Shown one piece after another: positions 1 to 9,765 of a DNA stretch of 64,000 nt. The notes under the pieces are model-generated. The model did not search any database, was not told the DNA's origin, and saw only the letters and a program-made list of their open reading frames with translations. The translations under genes and the position numbers were made by a program. The DNA lies in NCBI GenBank assembly GCA_029817715.1, contig JARUPY010000271.1, forward strand, positions 2,976,001 to 3,040,000, read 5' to 3'. Origin of the DNA: Melastoma dodecandrum. Lineage: Eukaryota; Streptophyta; Magnoliopsida; Myrtales; Melastomataceae. How positions within the stretch are numbered: position 1 is the first letter of the stretch; the number at the start of each line of letters is the position of its first letter.

Positions 1-1374
1 GCAGGCGCGCGCATTTTCGTTTAAGCGTCGGGTCCATTCTAACCTACATTGGGACAGTGTCCGAAGCTTCCACAAATCACGCCCACATCCTATTTACATT
101 AGTTGTGGCACCGGACATAGTCTTGTTAGGAATTCTTACCGTATCCACCTCAATAACGCGATTACAATTGGTCATTTCTTTAAATAAAATAAAATATCAT
201 CGATTATTTCATTCCCAGCACACGTGAGTTATTTGTTGTTGGATGAATTGTTCATTAGAAACAAGGCGGTCCAGAAAAGGAGCTGTCCCAAGTATATTTA
301 ACTTTTTATTTTATGTTTGGAGGGAACAGTAGAGGCCACTAATAAAAATATTTTTATTATTAAATAAAAATCTATTTTATTATGTTTTGAACAGGAGAAA
401 GAGCAAAATAAAGCTGAAAATCAGCCGCAGAAGAGATGCTCGTTCGTCCTAATCCACAAGGACGGCTGCCTCGCCTTGTTCCCTCCGACAACTTGTGAAG
501 GGGAGGAGGGGCAAGTCATAATCTGTCCCCAATCCCCAACCCAGGAAATCTACGTGCCACCCCGACACCACCTTTTTGGTATATGAATTTGGCTCTTTCT
601 TATACGAAATTTCCTGACATCCCGAAAAGCAACGACACCACCCACCCACCCACTTCCAGTGGGCGCACATCACATATTACAATTACATGACATTCTGTCC
701 AAGTAAATATGCTTTGGGTACGATTCGGTTGGTGACTAAGACGGTATAGTTGGAAAAATATTCAAGAAATATGATTTTCCAGGAATTTCAACTTATATAT
801 AAATTTGCTTTTAAAACAGTAAATTTACCAAAAAATATTCATCTTATTTTATAATTTTTTTTACCAAACTAACCTTAATTTCGCGAGCAATAACTCTTCT
901 ACCTACTCCCGCGTGATATGGCTGATTTAATGACTAGGGATCCAAGAATAAGGACACATGGAAAAGGTTGAGCGGACGACATTATGACCAGCAAATGCCC
1001 TAAGATAAATGTGTACAGCAGCTGCAGTTCATATCAACCGAAAAAACAGAGGGACCTCCATTTAAAATATATTATTATGTGAACGATTAAATAGTACTTA
1101 CATCTTTTTTAAAAAAACATTTAATTCGGAACGTACACATATTCAAATTAAGACATGTCCAACCTAAATTTGGTGCCGTATTTAAAATTCAAAAGGACCT
1201 TCTGCGCACATAACATAAAGAAATGCTCCTTTCTATGGTGGTCCCCAAAAAAAATTTATCTTTTACGGCTGCGAGTTTCAAAATTAACGTTTTACGGTAG
1301 TTTTCTCCTATTCTTTTCTTAATCTAATAGTTAATCCGAAATTAATCATTCAAGACTAACTTAAAAAACTTTAC
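1..1374. other. AT-rich intergenic stretch, no gene seen
   Basis: I see no convincing coding region, RNA gene or repeat boundary here. The sequence is AT-rich with short A/T runs. One short open frame on the minus strand (449-673) has no recognisable motif and I treat it as chance. The right edge is close to where the pararetrovirus copy ends. Confidence 0.5.
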
Positions 1375-1380
1375 TTAAGC

Positions 1381-1393
1381 GGCTCTTATACCA
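1381..1393 (-). other. Candidate tRNA-Met primer-binding site
   Basis: On the minus strand this reads TGGTATAAGAGCC, one mismatch from the TGGTATCAGAGCC complement of the initiator tRNA-Met 3' end that pararetroviruses and many LTR elements use to prime minus-strand DNA. It lies about 610 nt downstream of the presumed transcription start, similar to the TATA-to-primer-site distance I recall for CaMV. A 13-nt match with one mismatch could also come from an unrelated LTR element. Confidence 0.5.
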
Positions 1394-1480
1394 ATTCTAA
1401 CACTGAGCAACACAAACTAACTCTCTAAAGAGTTAAATATTAGCATGCCAGATATTCTTCAGAAATGTCAGGAATCGAAC

Positions 1481-1780
1481 TTAAGAGGTTTTTCCCAATA
1501 GTCTTTGGCGTCGGCGTTCCGCCAACCTCAAATACTCGTTCGAGTATTTTGAACTAGCCGTAAATCCGAGATTGGACTTACCTTCAAGGAAGTATTCCTC
1601 AAATTTACTCTGTACTAGAGTCAGCTCTTCTAATTGCTTAGAATAGCTTTCTATCAGTCTTGATAACTGAGTTATCTGTGCAGATAGATTTTCCAAACGA
1701 TCTATTATGGTATTGAGAAGACCAGTAGTAGAATCCTTGCCCACACGTGTTCCAAATGGAATAAATCGGAGTTTGGACAA
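1481..1780 (-). other. 99-codon coiled-coil frame in the pararetrovirus leader
   Basis: An uninterrupted frame of 99 codons with no ATG anywhere; it opens directly after a TGA with a TTG codon. Residues about 20-65 show heptad-like hydrophobic spacing (a leucine/isoleucine-rich, amphipathic segment) and the C-terminus is basic (RRRQRLLGK). That is the general build of small virion-associated or badnavirus ORF1/ORF2-type proteins, but I cannot assign it to any of them. It lies between the TATA box at 2028-2035 and the candidate primer-binding site, a position where other members have only very short upstream ORFs. Expression would need non-AUG initiation or splicing. It may equally be a fossil fragment. 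Confidence 0.4.
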
Positions 1781-2027
1781 TCAGTCATACGAATGACTCG
1801 TGCTCTTGCACCACTTCAAGTCCTTACTTAAAGTTTTCTGTCAGGGTCAAACACATAAACAACTTAAACTAAGATGCTTATCATACCTTAATTCACTGGA
1901 TAGCTCAGAGGGTTCACCAAGCTTCCGCAACTTCTGGGAATTCAAGAGACGCTCACTTCTCAATATTGAGAACTCTGTGAGAGGGATAGGTTCTTTTGTG
2001 TCATCTGAATGCCCTTACCATGAGAGT

Positions 2028-2035
2028 CTTATATA
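2028..2035 (-). promoter_or_regulatory. Viral 35S-like TATA box
   Basis: The minus strand reads TATATAAG within a context resembling caulimovirid 35S promoters, followed by an ACACAAAAG stretch near the expected start region. It sits downstream of the last viral frame and upstream of a roughly 600-nt leader, as expected for the pregenomic RNA promoter. No activity can be inferred from sequence. Confidence 0.55.
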
Positions 2036-2368
2036 GTCACTCCTCATCCAAACACAAGGTTTAGTCATAAAGTCTTTTCCTTCAAGGTTTCGATTCGCAA
2101 ATCTAACCTTTAGTTAGTTTCGATCAATTTTGATTAATTCTAACTACTCTTGATCCCGTAAGGTATTGTTGTGGAGAACGATCAAAAAATTTTGATTCAG
2201 AGAGATGTGAGAGAAAATTCTCTATTCAGATCGCATCCTCAAATGAGATAGAGGGTTGTGAAATATATGCACAAAGAAGCTGGTGCCTATGCACTGTTTG
2301 CCAGCTCAAAAGTAAAAGGAATCTACTTTATCAAAAACTTACAAAAGCTAGCTAGACTACAAAATCGT

Positions 2369-2998
2369 CTAATCTATCTTTATACAATTTTCTTCTCCCG
2401 TTTGCATCACTGCTTCATCCAGGGGGATTCCTTCCTTTCTGGCGTTTGATGTCTCGCCAGTTTCTTCAGAGAGTCCTCGTCCTTCAAAATTTTGTTGGGC
2501 TCTCTCTTCATCTTGTTTTAATCGTTGTGCTAAGGATTTGTCGGTGTAGTCAGCGATTTTTCTCCAGACTTCGAAGGTGTCCGTACGGAGGCACAATTCA
2601 GAGTTCTCTCTCTTCCAGAAGCTATCTAGAAGATCCAAAACTCTACTCCATCCTCGCTCTCCCGCTTGTTCATCTGCATAACTGAGATAAGAGTGGAGGA
2701 TCGTGACAGTTGTCATCCCGTCACTGAGCACATAATATAACTCTTTGCGGGCAAATACGTGCTCCAACACATCTTTCAGAAGCTCAACCTTTATGGCTTT
2801 TCTTACAGTTTTATCCTTGTAATACTTTCGCCATAAACCTCTCTGATCAAAGTCCTGTCGTTGAGGTTCTATCAGATGCCTACTTTCACTAGGATGGATG
2901 TCCCAACCGTATATCACCACGCTAAGCTCGCACTCTGAAAGCTCTTTCACATGGTGAATTACCACATTACTCTGTCCGTTTTGCCGGATAGAACCCAA
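2369..2998 (-). pseudogene. Unidentified pararetrovirus frame (209 codons)
   Basis: An open frame of about 209 codons beginning at a TTG, with the first internal ATG only around codon 94, so it is probably the remaining part of a longer protein. It is charged, with aromatic clusters in the first half and a Glu/Gln-rich tail (KQDEERAQQNFEGRG) near the end. It occupies the place where cavemo-, solendo- and caulimoviruses carry their last ORF (transactivator/viroplasmin), but I see no motif proving that. It starts directly after the protease remnant, so the deletion that removed reverse transcriptase/RNase H probably also cut its 5' part. Confidence 0.45.
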
Positions 2999-3009
2999 AC
3001 TTTTACCTT

Positions 3010-3360
3010 AACTTAGGTTCTTGGAGAATACTGATTTTCACACCACCTATGGACACGTGATGGACATCCTGCACAAAAGGTAAATTTTCCTTTTATCCCT
3101 TTAGAGATGCGTTACCAATTATGATGTCTGCCTCTAATAAAGTATGGGCCAGGATCTCTTTAATGATGAACTATTGTCCACCAATAAAGACAGGCACATT
3201 ATTGGCCTGATGGTTAACTATTGTCGCCATTCCATATACATTTACTATATGGATAAGTTTCTGCAGTGGTTTCCACCACTCATCTGGTAGAGTATTGAGT
3301 CTAGCACAACTTATGCTACACCCAGTGTCTATCAAAGTATCCAGAGAATACTCATAGTAT
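3010..3360 (-). pseudogene. Pararetroviral aspartic protease remnant
   Basis: The minus strand encodes the retropepsin active-site motif DTG at 3321-3329, in the context LIDTGCSISC, followed by the second conserved block of the fold (ADIIIGN) around 3115-3135. This enzyme normally matures the viral polyprotein. Stop codons break the frame in the second half. The reverse transcriptase that should follow is missing. Confidence 0.7.
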
Positions 3361-3626
3361 CAAGGAAATTTGAAAGTTAGAGCTACATATGTGCTCAAGT
3401 CTTCCTTCCTGACACTAAAACTAATATTTCTGGGTACCTCATGGGATGGTTCTATCATCCTCCAGATTTCTTCTACTGACATAGACCTCTGCTCGGCTAT
3501 TTGCTCAATAACCTTACAGACTTCAGGAATACTGGATAAAGAGTTATCCGGATAGGTAACTCTCATCATCTGTATTGATTCCTCTCTCGGTTGATCTACC
3601 GGATCTTCATAGACTGGTAGTGACAC
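3360..3626 (-). pseudogene. Pararetrovirus polyprotein segment between movement and protease regions
   Basis: An 88-codon open stretch without an ATG start that reads into the protease region. It contains an acidic/helical segment (IEQIAEQRSMSVEEIWRMI) but no motif I can name. Its position suggests linker or N-terminal protease sequence in the viral polyprotein. Further frame breaks lie between it and the movement-protein remnant at 3627-3890. Confidence 0.45.
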
Positions 3627-3890
3627 CTGTCTATATCTTACGATTCTACCTGTATGTTGAGACGGCTTCTCGAATATGTAGACCTTCGAGACATTTCTTC
3701 TATTAGTGGTGGAGCAGATGCTTCTGCTGGTCGAGACACGATTATGTATTCTCCCACATCACTAGCTCTAGAAGAAACTTCAGAGGGCGTTTGAATTTTT
3801 GGCTATCTCAGGATTAGTATCCTCACAGGCAGATGCCTATCAGCTCTAAAACTATCTCTAGATGGTTCTACCAACATTAAAGTAATCTCG

Positions 3891-4712
3891 TTACCTCTCT
3901 GTCGGATATTTGCCGCACATTTTTTGTCTAGAGCTACTACCAGGCTTAGTCATAACCCAATTTCTTGGCGAGGTTAACTCCAGTGGGTTCACCTCACGCC
4001 TATGAAATTGTTGAAAGTTATTATAACCTTCCTCGAACAACTCAGTAAGTCTTGAGATGTTCCTCACATTAGGACTAGTGGTACTTACCAGTCGGTAAAT
4101 CACCCTAGTGTGATACGCCAAAAACTTGGCCTGGGAATTTATTCTATCCATATTCATTGATTTAATTCTTAAGGTCAATGAATTTCCCAAACAACGATCG
4201 TTCAGGGCCATCATGAAATTTGGATGGACCTGGAACCATACAAGACCATGTGCAAGGTTGGCCTGTATACTTGATATCAGCTGATCTCTAAACTCTTGCC
4301 ATCATTTATCGATTACAACTGCTACCACAGGACTATCCGCTGGAAGATGGAATAGCGGAATTAATCCTACTTGGATCAACCCAATGTGTATATAGTTATA
4401 TGCACCTTTCGCATGTTGCATGGTTTTCCTAATGCATTGTACGTTGAGTAATGGGATATCCAAAGTCTCAAGTTCCGTACTTGTAACTTGAGCCGTTGCT
4501 TCTGTTTGTGAGATGTCTATTATAGATCTAAAGTTAAATCTTGAAACATTATAGACATCTCTCACGTTAATATTAGGCAACCTCCATTCCAGAACTGACT
4601 GGGATGGATCTTCGTACTGGTGAGATTCCTCCAGTACCTGATTCGATGCTTCCAAGGGAACCATCTCATCACCATCTCCATTTTGCTCTGTTCTCATCAT
4701 GAACATATGCAC
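3891..4712 (-). pseudogene. Movement protein (30K superfamily) remnant
   Basis: Two consecutive open segments (4712-4302 and 4214-3891) carry the caulimovirid movement-protein core, including YIHIGLIQVGLIPLF and, further on, LTLRIKSMNMDRI and AYHTRVIYRLV. In active viruses this family forms tubules through plasmodesmata for cell-to-cell spread. A stop codon after VVAVVIDK at about 4300 and the gap between the segments break the protein. The stretch follows the zinc-knuckle frame, giving a coat-to-movement order unlike caulimo-, peto- and badnaviruses but like cavemo-/solendoviruses. Confidence 0.7.
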
Positions 4713-4763
4713 TTTCTAGATATCAGAATCCTCTTTTGAGACTGTATCGTAATTTGATACAAC

Positions 4764-5141
4764 TTAATAGATATATTCTACTTTCGAGTCTAAGTCAGAA
4801 ATATCCTGATCATCTATTGGTTCATAAGCCAGGATTTCTTCCTCATGACTCCTGTCATTAAGAAACACCATTCGGAGTTTTTCTCTCCTTTGGTTCTTCT
4901 GAGGACAAGTATCCGCTTTGTGGGTTTTTGATCCACAAAACCAACAACAATTGCAGTTGCTCAATGGCTTCCCTTTTGGACACTCAGGTTCTCTGCCATG
5001 CTTTCGCTTAAAGGCTTCAATCCTATTTTTATCCTTAAGGTTAGTCCGTCTCCTTACAAACCTCATTGGTTTGCAAGCAGGACCTCTTCTTTGTTGTTGT
5101 TTTTGGAGGTCTCTCTTTGGCCAAACTTTCTCTTTGGCCAA
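4764..5141 (-). pseudogene. Coat protein C-terminal part with CCHC zinc knuckle
   Basis: This frame has a basic stretch followed by CWFCGSKTHKADTC, an exact CX2CX4HX4C knuckle as found near the C-terminus of caulimovirid and retroviral nucleocapsid proteins, where it binds packaged nucleic acid. It continues the long coat-like frame upstream but in another register. The register change coincides with a 17-bp tandem duplication at 5114-5130 / 5131-5147. An acidic C-terminal region (EEEILAYEPIDDQDISDLD) follows the knuckle. Confidence 0.7.
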
Positions 5142-6478
5142 ACTTTCCTCTTGTTGTATCCAACAAATTTTCTTTTTTTCGGAAAGTTTCTTGTTCTCAT
5201 GGATTCACCTGGTGTATCACATCCATACCTCCCAAGTACATATTCAATCTGAGAACAACAGCTCTTGTTTAGGTATGGCAGCTTCTTAGCTGCCTCCTTA
5301 ACCTGGAGCTTAGTACACGCTTTCCTCATTGCGTACTTAACCGCCTGAATTTTACCTCCGAGTCCAGAAACAATTTTTTCCTCACTCAGAAGTAATTCAT
5401 AAGCCTTTTGCGTAACTTCCGGCCAAGGTTCTGGAAGTTTTGCAAAAAAGGTTCCCAATATGAACTGTTGAGAGACTACGTCCATATTGTAATAATACTT
5501 CTGGAATTCACATACGTAGCTATCAAACCAGCACATATCACATATTTGTAGTTTAACGAGAGCAGTCAACGATTGCTCTTTTTCCACCGTTTCAGTGGAT
5601 AACGAGAAACCACAGAACTCCCGTTTTAATGCATCAGCGATGATTACCAACACACCATCAACGGTTAGCACTTGATCTATCTTTTCTTTGATGTCAGTAT
5701 GTGCCACCAAAGATTTCCAGTATTTTTGCGCCATTCCCATGAGGGCTGCAACACATAATTCATAATCTGATCCAGGGGATAATATCCCTACAGACGCAGT
5801 CATTCGAATTAGTGATAACCACTCATCTATCTTTTCAGGTACATGCTTCTCACAATCTATGTCCAGAAAAGCACCAGGGGTAATTATAGGCTTCAGGACA
5901 TTATCCATTGGAACCAACTCTTGTTTAGTTCTATGTGGATAATCGGGCCTATAAATTTCCCTCTTCGCAGTCACCAATTCAATAAACGTTCGATTGTCTA
6001 AATGAACTGCGGTTTCTTCTGCCAGGCCTAAGGCTTTCCTTAGGTCCTTTGCCAACTCTCCACTTTGAGAGTTCAAATTTGCATTTCGCTTTTGTGAGTC
6101 TAAGATGTAGGGAGCCACTGACTCCTTGTACATTTCATCCTCACTCTTGCCTTGATCTTGTTTGGAATTTCTTCCTCTCAGTTTCAACTTTCCGACTGGG
6201 TTTCCCGTAGTACTCTCCAGTCCAGAAGTCGCATCGGCTTCAGGCCTTTTTGAACTTATTTCATGCTCAATCGAGTCTAATATCTTATTTACTATAGAAC
6301 CTACTTCCTGAGCAAGATAGTTTCGGCTCTCAAGATTTTCTGTATTCCCCTGAATAGTTAGTTTAGTTAAAATATCATTTATACTCTTGCTAATTCCACA
6401 AGGAGACATTATAGACTCTGTCACGAACTCCAACCGAGTTCCAGAAGAATTTCCTGAAGATTTTCCTTCTCCAGTCAT
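5063..6478 (-). pseudogene. Pararetrovirus coat-protein-like frame (471 codons)
   Basis: The longest viral frame, opening with an ATG at 6478. The N-terminal 170 residues are polar and probably disordered. The central region (about 200-420) is helical, with the character of the caulimovirid capsid domain, for example KIDEWLSLIRMTASV and GMAQKYWKSLVAHTDI. It turns basic (KKRKFVGYNKRKVWPKRK) before ending out of frame at the 17-bp duplication, just before the zinc knuckle. Assignment rests on order, basic tail and the adjoining knuckle rather than a catalytic motif. Confidence 0.65.
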
Positions 6479-6500
6479 TTCAAGGACTTATTTGAAAATT

Positions 6501-7012
6501 TTTCAAAATTTTTGGGCTAAACTAAGATCCTAAAAAAAGTAAAAAAAAGGAGGTGCGGTAAAAAGGGAATTTTGTTTTTTCAAGGGTAAATTGGAACTAT
6601 CCTCACATAACATAACATAGAAATAATAAAATAAAAAAATACAAGTTGGGCCTGACTACCCATTAAGACAGTTTCCCGGGCGGATAAGTGAACTAATTCG
6701 TTATCGGTACCTTTTTTTTATCAATTAACGGAACATCAACTCATCCACCTGTTAAACTGACGCAATCTCATGATCCGACAACGAACCCCTTTCCGACATT
6801 AACGAAAATTAAGTAGTCCTGACCACCTTAATTGCAAAAATTCTCGTGAGACCACGATTGTTTCGGTTTCTTTTAGCCGCTAAAGAAACGTTAACGGCAG
6901 ACAACCCCCCGCAGCTGAATTCCGTTCGTGCAAACGCCTTATAAGCCATGGTGCCGCAGAGATCAATGGATATTGATTCACTGCTCAAAGACTCTGACAA
7001 CAAAATACTCCC
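6501..7012. other. Intergenic: virus border and GDSL gene upstream region
   Basis: A/T-rich stretch with poly-A/T runs around 6525-6610, probably including the unseen outer border of the pararetrovirus, followed by the upstream region of the GDSL gene starting at 7013. No convincing TATA box was pinned down and no other gene is visible. Confidence 0.4.
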
Positions 7013-8456
7013 ATGGCCGACAAGCGATGCGTCATATCCGGGCTATTGACCGGGGGGCTTCTCGCGCTCGTTCTCGTTCTCGTGCTCTTCTCCGGGGATC
7101 TCTCCACCAGGAAGACCCTTACGATCGCTCCCGCCCTCTATGTTTTCGGCGACTCCACCGTGGATTCCGGCAACAACAATTTCCTGGCCACCAAGGCGAA
7201 GGCAGACTTTGCCCCTTACGGCGTCGACCTCGCAGATGGATCCCCCCTGGGAAGGTTCACGAATGGCCTCACCTTCGCCGACTTCATCGGTAAGGCATTG
7301 CGTGCATGTCCGCCCCACCTTCATTTTCTTTTGTTATTCCCCGTTAACTATTCCAATATCGTGACACGAAGCTCAATACCTCGGCTTGCCACCACCTCCG
7401 CCTTTCCTGAGCTTCAAGGACCCGCAGAGCCGGAAAGCCATTCAGACTGGATTGAATTTTGCCTCCGGCTCTTGCGGCATTCTCAATCATACCGGTGCCA
7501 TATCGGTAAGGACATGTTAGTTTTTGCTTGACTTTTTAACTGGATGCACCGTAAATTTGATGATGGCATGTCCATGAGGAACAGGGTAAATGCTTGTCGT
7601 TGGCCGAACAAGTGGACAACTTCCAGATTACCGTGACACAAGACTCGCAGCAACCTGGGAAGCGTGACCCGCGGCAGGATCACATGGCTGAGTCGGTAGT
7701 GCTCATATCCATGGCTGGCAACGACTACACCCTAGGGTACTTCTTCAACCCTACAATGACGAAGAAGTACGACCCTGCCACCTACACACAACTCATGATC
7801 CAATCTTTCATGGCAAGCATCGAGGTAGTCAATGAATTATCTTCTCTTCTTGATCGGATTTGGGGATCCTGAGTAGTAGTCTCAATCAGATTTTAATCAA
7901 TTTACAGCGAATCGTCAAACTGGGAGCGAAGAGGTTCATAGTACTGGGGATGCCTCAGATCGGGTGCTCTGCACCCTTCTTACTGCATAACCATGGAAAA
8001 TGTGACGAACAAGTGAACAAGATCATTGCATCATACAACTCCCAGATCACCGCAGACTTGACTAAGGTGGGGACAGACTGGGGCATCCGTTACACTATAA
8101 TAGTCCCTGAGAAGATCGACATCCGCCAAGTTGCAGCCGAAACGAGTACGGAGCTGGCTTCTGCTAAAACTTCCCATTTCCCGCATGCAGTATAAAAGGA
8201 ATAACACGAATTTTCTTTTGTTTCGTATTAAACTGTTGCAGAACTGAAGTCCGCATTGGAGCCGTGTTGCCAGGTTGACCCGTTCGGGATTTGCATCAAG
8301 GACTCGAAGCCTTGCAATAACAGGGACGATCACCTGATTTTCGACGCAGTTCACCCGAGCCAAGTTTATCATCGATACATTGCAACTAACTGCTTCAATG
8401 GGACCGGGACGTGCATGCCCGCCAATGTGCTTCAGCTTTGTCGTTCAGGAGGATAG
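7013..8456 (+). CDS. GDSL esterase/lipase, five exons, intact
   Basis: A plant SGNH/GDSL hydrolase of 367 residues, predicted to be secreted and to hydrolyse ester bonds of lipids, cutin or acylated small molecules; the substrate cannot be read from sequence. Exons: 7013-7289, 7372-7505, 7585-7824, 7908-8145 and 8242-8456. All junctions are GT-AG and phases agree. Residues 11-27 are a hydrophobic signal segment. Block I is [12 protein letters not shown] (nucleophile Ser48), block III contains GNDY, and the catalytic Asp/His pair is in DAVHPSQ (Asp331, His334). Length is normal for the family. The neighbouring minus-strand pair at 10.2-11.6 and 15.6-17.0 kb shares the exon-intron plan and is paralogous, but differs at block I. 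Confidence 0.9.
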
Positions 8457-8770
8457 TGGGAAAACCTCGAAGGAGGTCATCTAACATTACTTATTGCGTT
8501 TCTCACATTGCAATAAGGAACTGTAAGAAAACTGATACGACCCTTATACTTGATTAATGTAATTTGAAAAAGTGTCCGCACATGAAAATTCGGGCCGTCC
8601 ATTCACCGAGAAACACTTTTAGCATCGTTTTTTGATCGTCAACGATAAGTTTTCCTGTGATGGTTAATGTTCATGTTTATAAATGAAAACAAAGAAAACT
8701 ATTTATAATAGATTAATAAATAAAATCGTCAGTGGTTGAATCTGTCTCTATCTGAAGTCTCGACTTCTAA
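8457..8770. other. 3' flank of the GDSL gene
   Basis: A/T-rich non-coding sequence between the GDSL stop codon and the eIF3g remnant. AATAAA-like motifs occur around 8714-8724 and may serve as a polyadenylation signal. Nothing else is seen. Confidence 0.4.
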
Positions 8771-8774
8771 GTGA

Positions 8775-9365
8775 CTAGTGAATATTCATGAAGTTTGTTG
8801 ATAGCCCTTTCGGCATCCTCCTTGTTCGCAAAGTTAAAGAGATCAAAGCCTCTTGTTTGGGCATTTAGACGTCCAATGATCGCCCTTCTTGTCGCAAGTC
8901 TTGCACACCAAGAGAAAACCCATTTTCCCCACCTGAGCTAAGTGATCTCCGGCTGTAGTCGATTCTACGGGTTTACTACCAGGAGTCCTAGGACACTCGA
9001 GCACAATCTCTTCGGTGGAAACCATGGTGAGCCGACTCCCGACGTCATCGTGGACGGCATCCCCAAACTCGGGCCAGTTGCGATGCTCGATGACCATCTT
9101 GCTAAGCTTTGCCTTGGTGAGCTTTCTGCCACGGGTGACCATCGTGATCTTGATCACCTTGTTGCCCTCGTCGTCGAACTTGACTTCCTCACCCTCGTCC
9201 TAAGAAATTACTCAAGATTGTGGCCAGGGTGAGCCGACTCCCGTTCTTGTGGGGGCTGATCACCCGAGACAATGGGAGGAAAAAGTTGAGTTACTCACCC
9301 TCATCCTTTCCGAACTCCCTCCACTGTACCTTGCGGAGCTCTCCACCGCTCTCGACCACGCCTTT
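8775..9365 (-). pseudogene. eIF3 subunit G (eIF3g) pseudogene, internally deleted
   Basis: eIF3g is the RNA-binding subunit of translation initiation factor 3. The minus strand shows its parts in the right order: an N-terminal piece (KVQWREFGKDEG, about 9345-9310), the conserved middle (RKLTKAKLSK, FGDAVH and SRLTMVSTEEI, 9157-9000), the zinc knuckle VCKTCDKKGDHWTSKC (about 8910-8860), and the end of the RRM (NKEDAERAINKL, about 8820-8785). Most of the RRM between knuckle and tail is deleted, and frameshifts and stops separate the N-terminal piece from the middle. It cannot encode a working subunit. Another N-terminal scrap of the same gene lies at 12302-12385. I could not tell whether this is a retrocopy or a decayed genomic copy. 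Confidence 0.8.
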
Positions 9366-9388
9366 AGGATAAGAAGTCGGGCGTTTTG

Positions 9389-9726
9389 TGTTAGAGCTCG
9401 TTGATACGTGGTTGAGAAGTCCCAAAAGGGTGAGAGGAGTCTACCGGCTAATATATATGGAGTGATGCCACTCCCACCTCTCAGGCTAGTTTTTGAGGTG
9501 GCGAAGCGGAACTCCTATATCATCTTGGTATCAGGGCCAGCCCATCCGTTCTCTCGGTTGTTAGCAATGTGGGGCATAGACGGAGAGGCTCAGAGTAGAG
9601 CTGGTTCGCATGGGCACCGGACTGCAGAGCATGGTGAGTTTTATATGTGGTTAAGGAGTCTCATATCAAATGAGTGGAGTCTATCTGACTACCTTTTAAG
9701 ATGGTGAAGTGGAGCTCCTTGTATCA
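9389..9726 (+). mobile_element. TRIM-like miniature LTR element
   Basis: Two related segments of about 134 bp (9389-9522, TGTTAG...ATCA) and about 92 bp (9635-9726, TGAGTT...ATCA) flank only about 110 bp of internal sequence. The internal part opens with TGGTATCAGGGCC at 9526-9538, close to the tRNA-Met primer-binding consensus, a few bases after the left repeat. Shared blocks include TACGTGGTTGAGAAGTC versus TATGTGGTTAAGGAGTC and the pre-terminal GGTGGCGAAGCGGAACTCCT versus GATGGTGAAGTGGAGCTCCT. This is the layout of terminal-repeat retrotransposons in miniature: no coding capacity, mobilised in trans. The right repeat has lost part of its middle. Borders are approximate. Confidence 0.55.
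9526..9538 (+). other. tRNA-Met primer-binding site of the TRIM-like element
   Basis: TGGTATCAGGGCC differs from the canonical TGGTATCAGAGCC by one base and follows the putative left LTR by about three bases, the usual spacing. Confidence 0.55.
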
Positions 9727-9765
9727 CTCGTTCGGCCTTCTAACTATCTTTAATTTTATCACAAA

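Larger units (their letters stand above)
1375..6500 (-). mobile_element. Endogenous pararetrovirus (Caulimoviridae-like), defective copy
   Basis: In transcription order (high to low coordinates) the minus strand shows a coat-protein-like frame, a CX2CX4HX4C zinc knuckle, a 30K-type movement-protein region, an aspartic protease with a DTG triad, an unidentified 209-codon frame, a TATA box with a leader, and a tRNA-Met-like primer-binding site. This coat-movement-protease order resembles cavemo-/solendovirus-type genomes. Reverse transcriptase and RNase H are absent: the protease tail at about 3010 runs almost directly into the 209-codon frame. The frames are interrupted by stops and frameshifts. 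The copy is about 5.1 kb, against my recollection of 7-9 kb for complete genomes, which fits loss of roughly 2 kb. Genus is uncertain and the outer borders are approximate. Confidence 0.8.

Noticed and set aside
1800..2036. 78-codon plus-strand frame across the viral leader
   Set aside because: Antisense to the leader and TATA box of the pararetrovirus; no motif.
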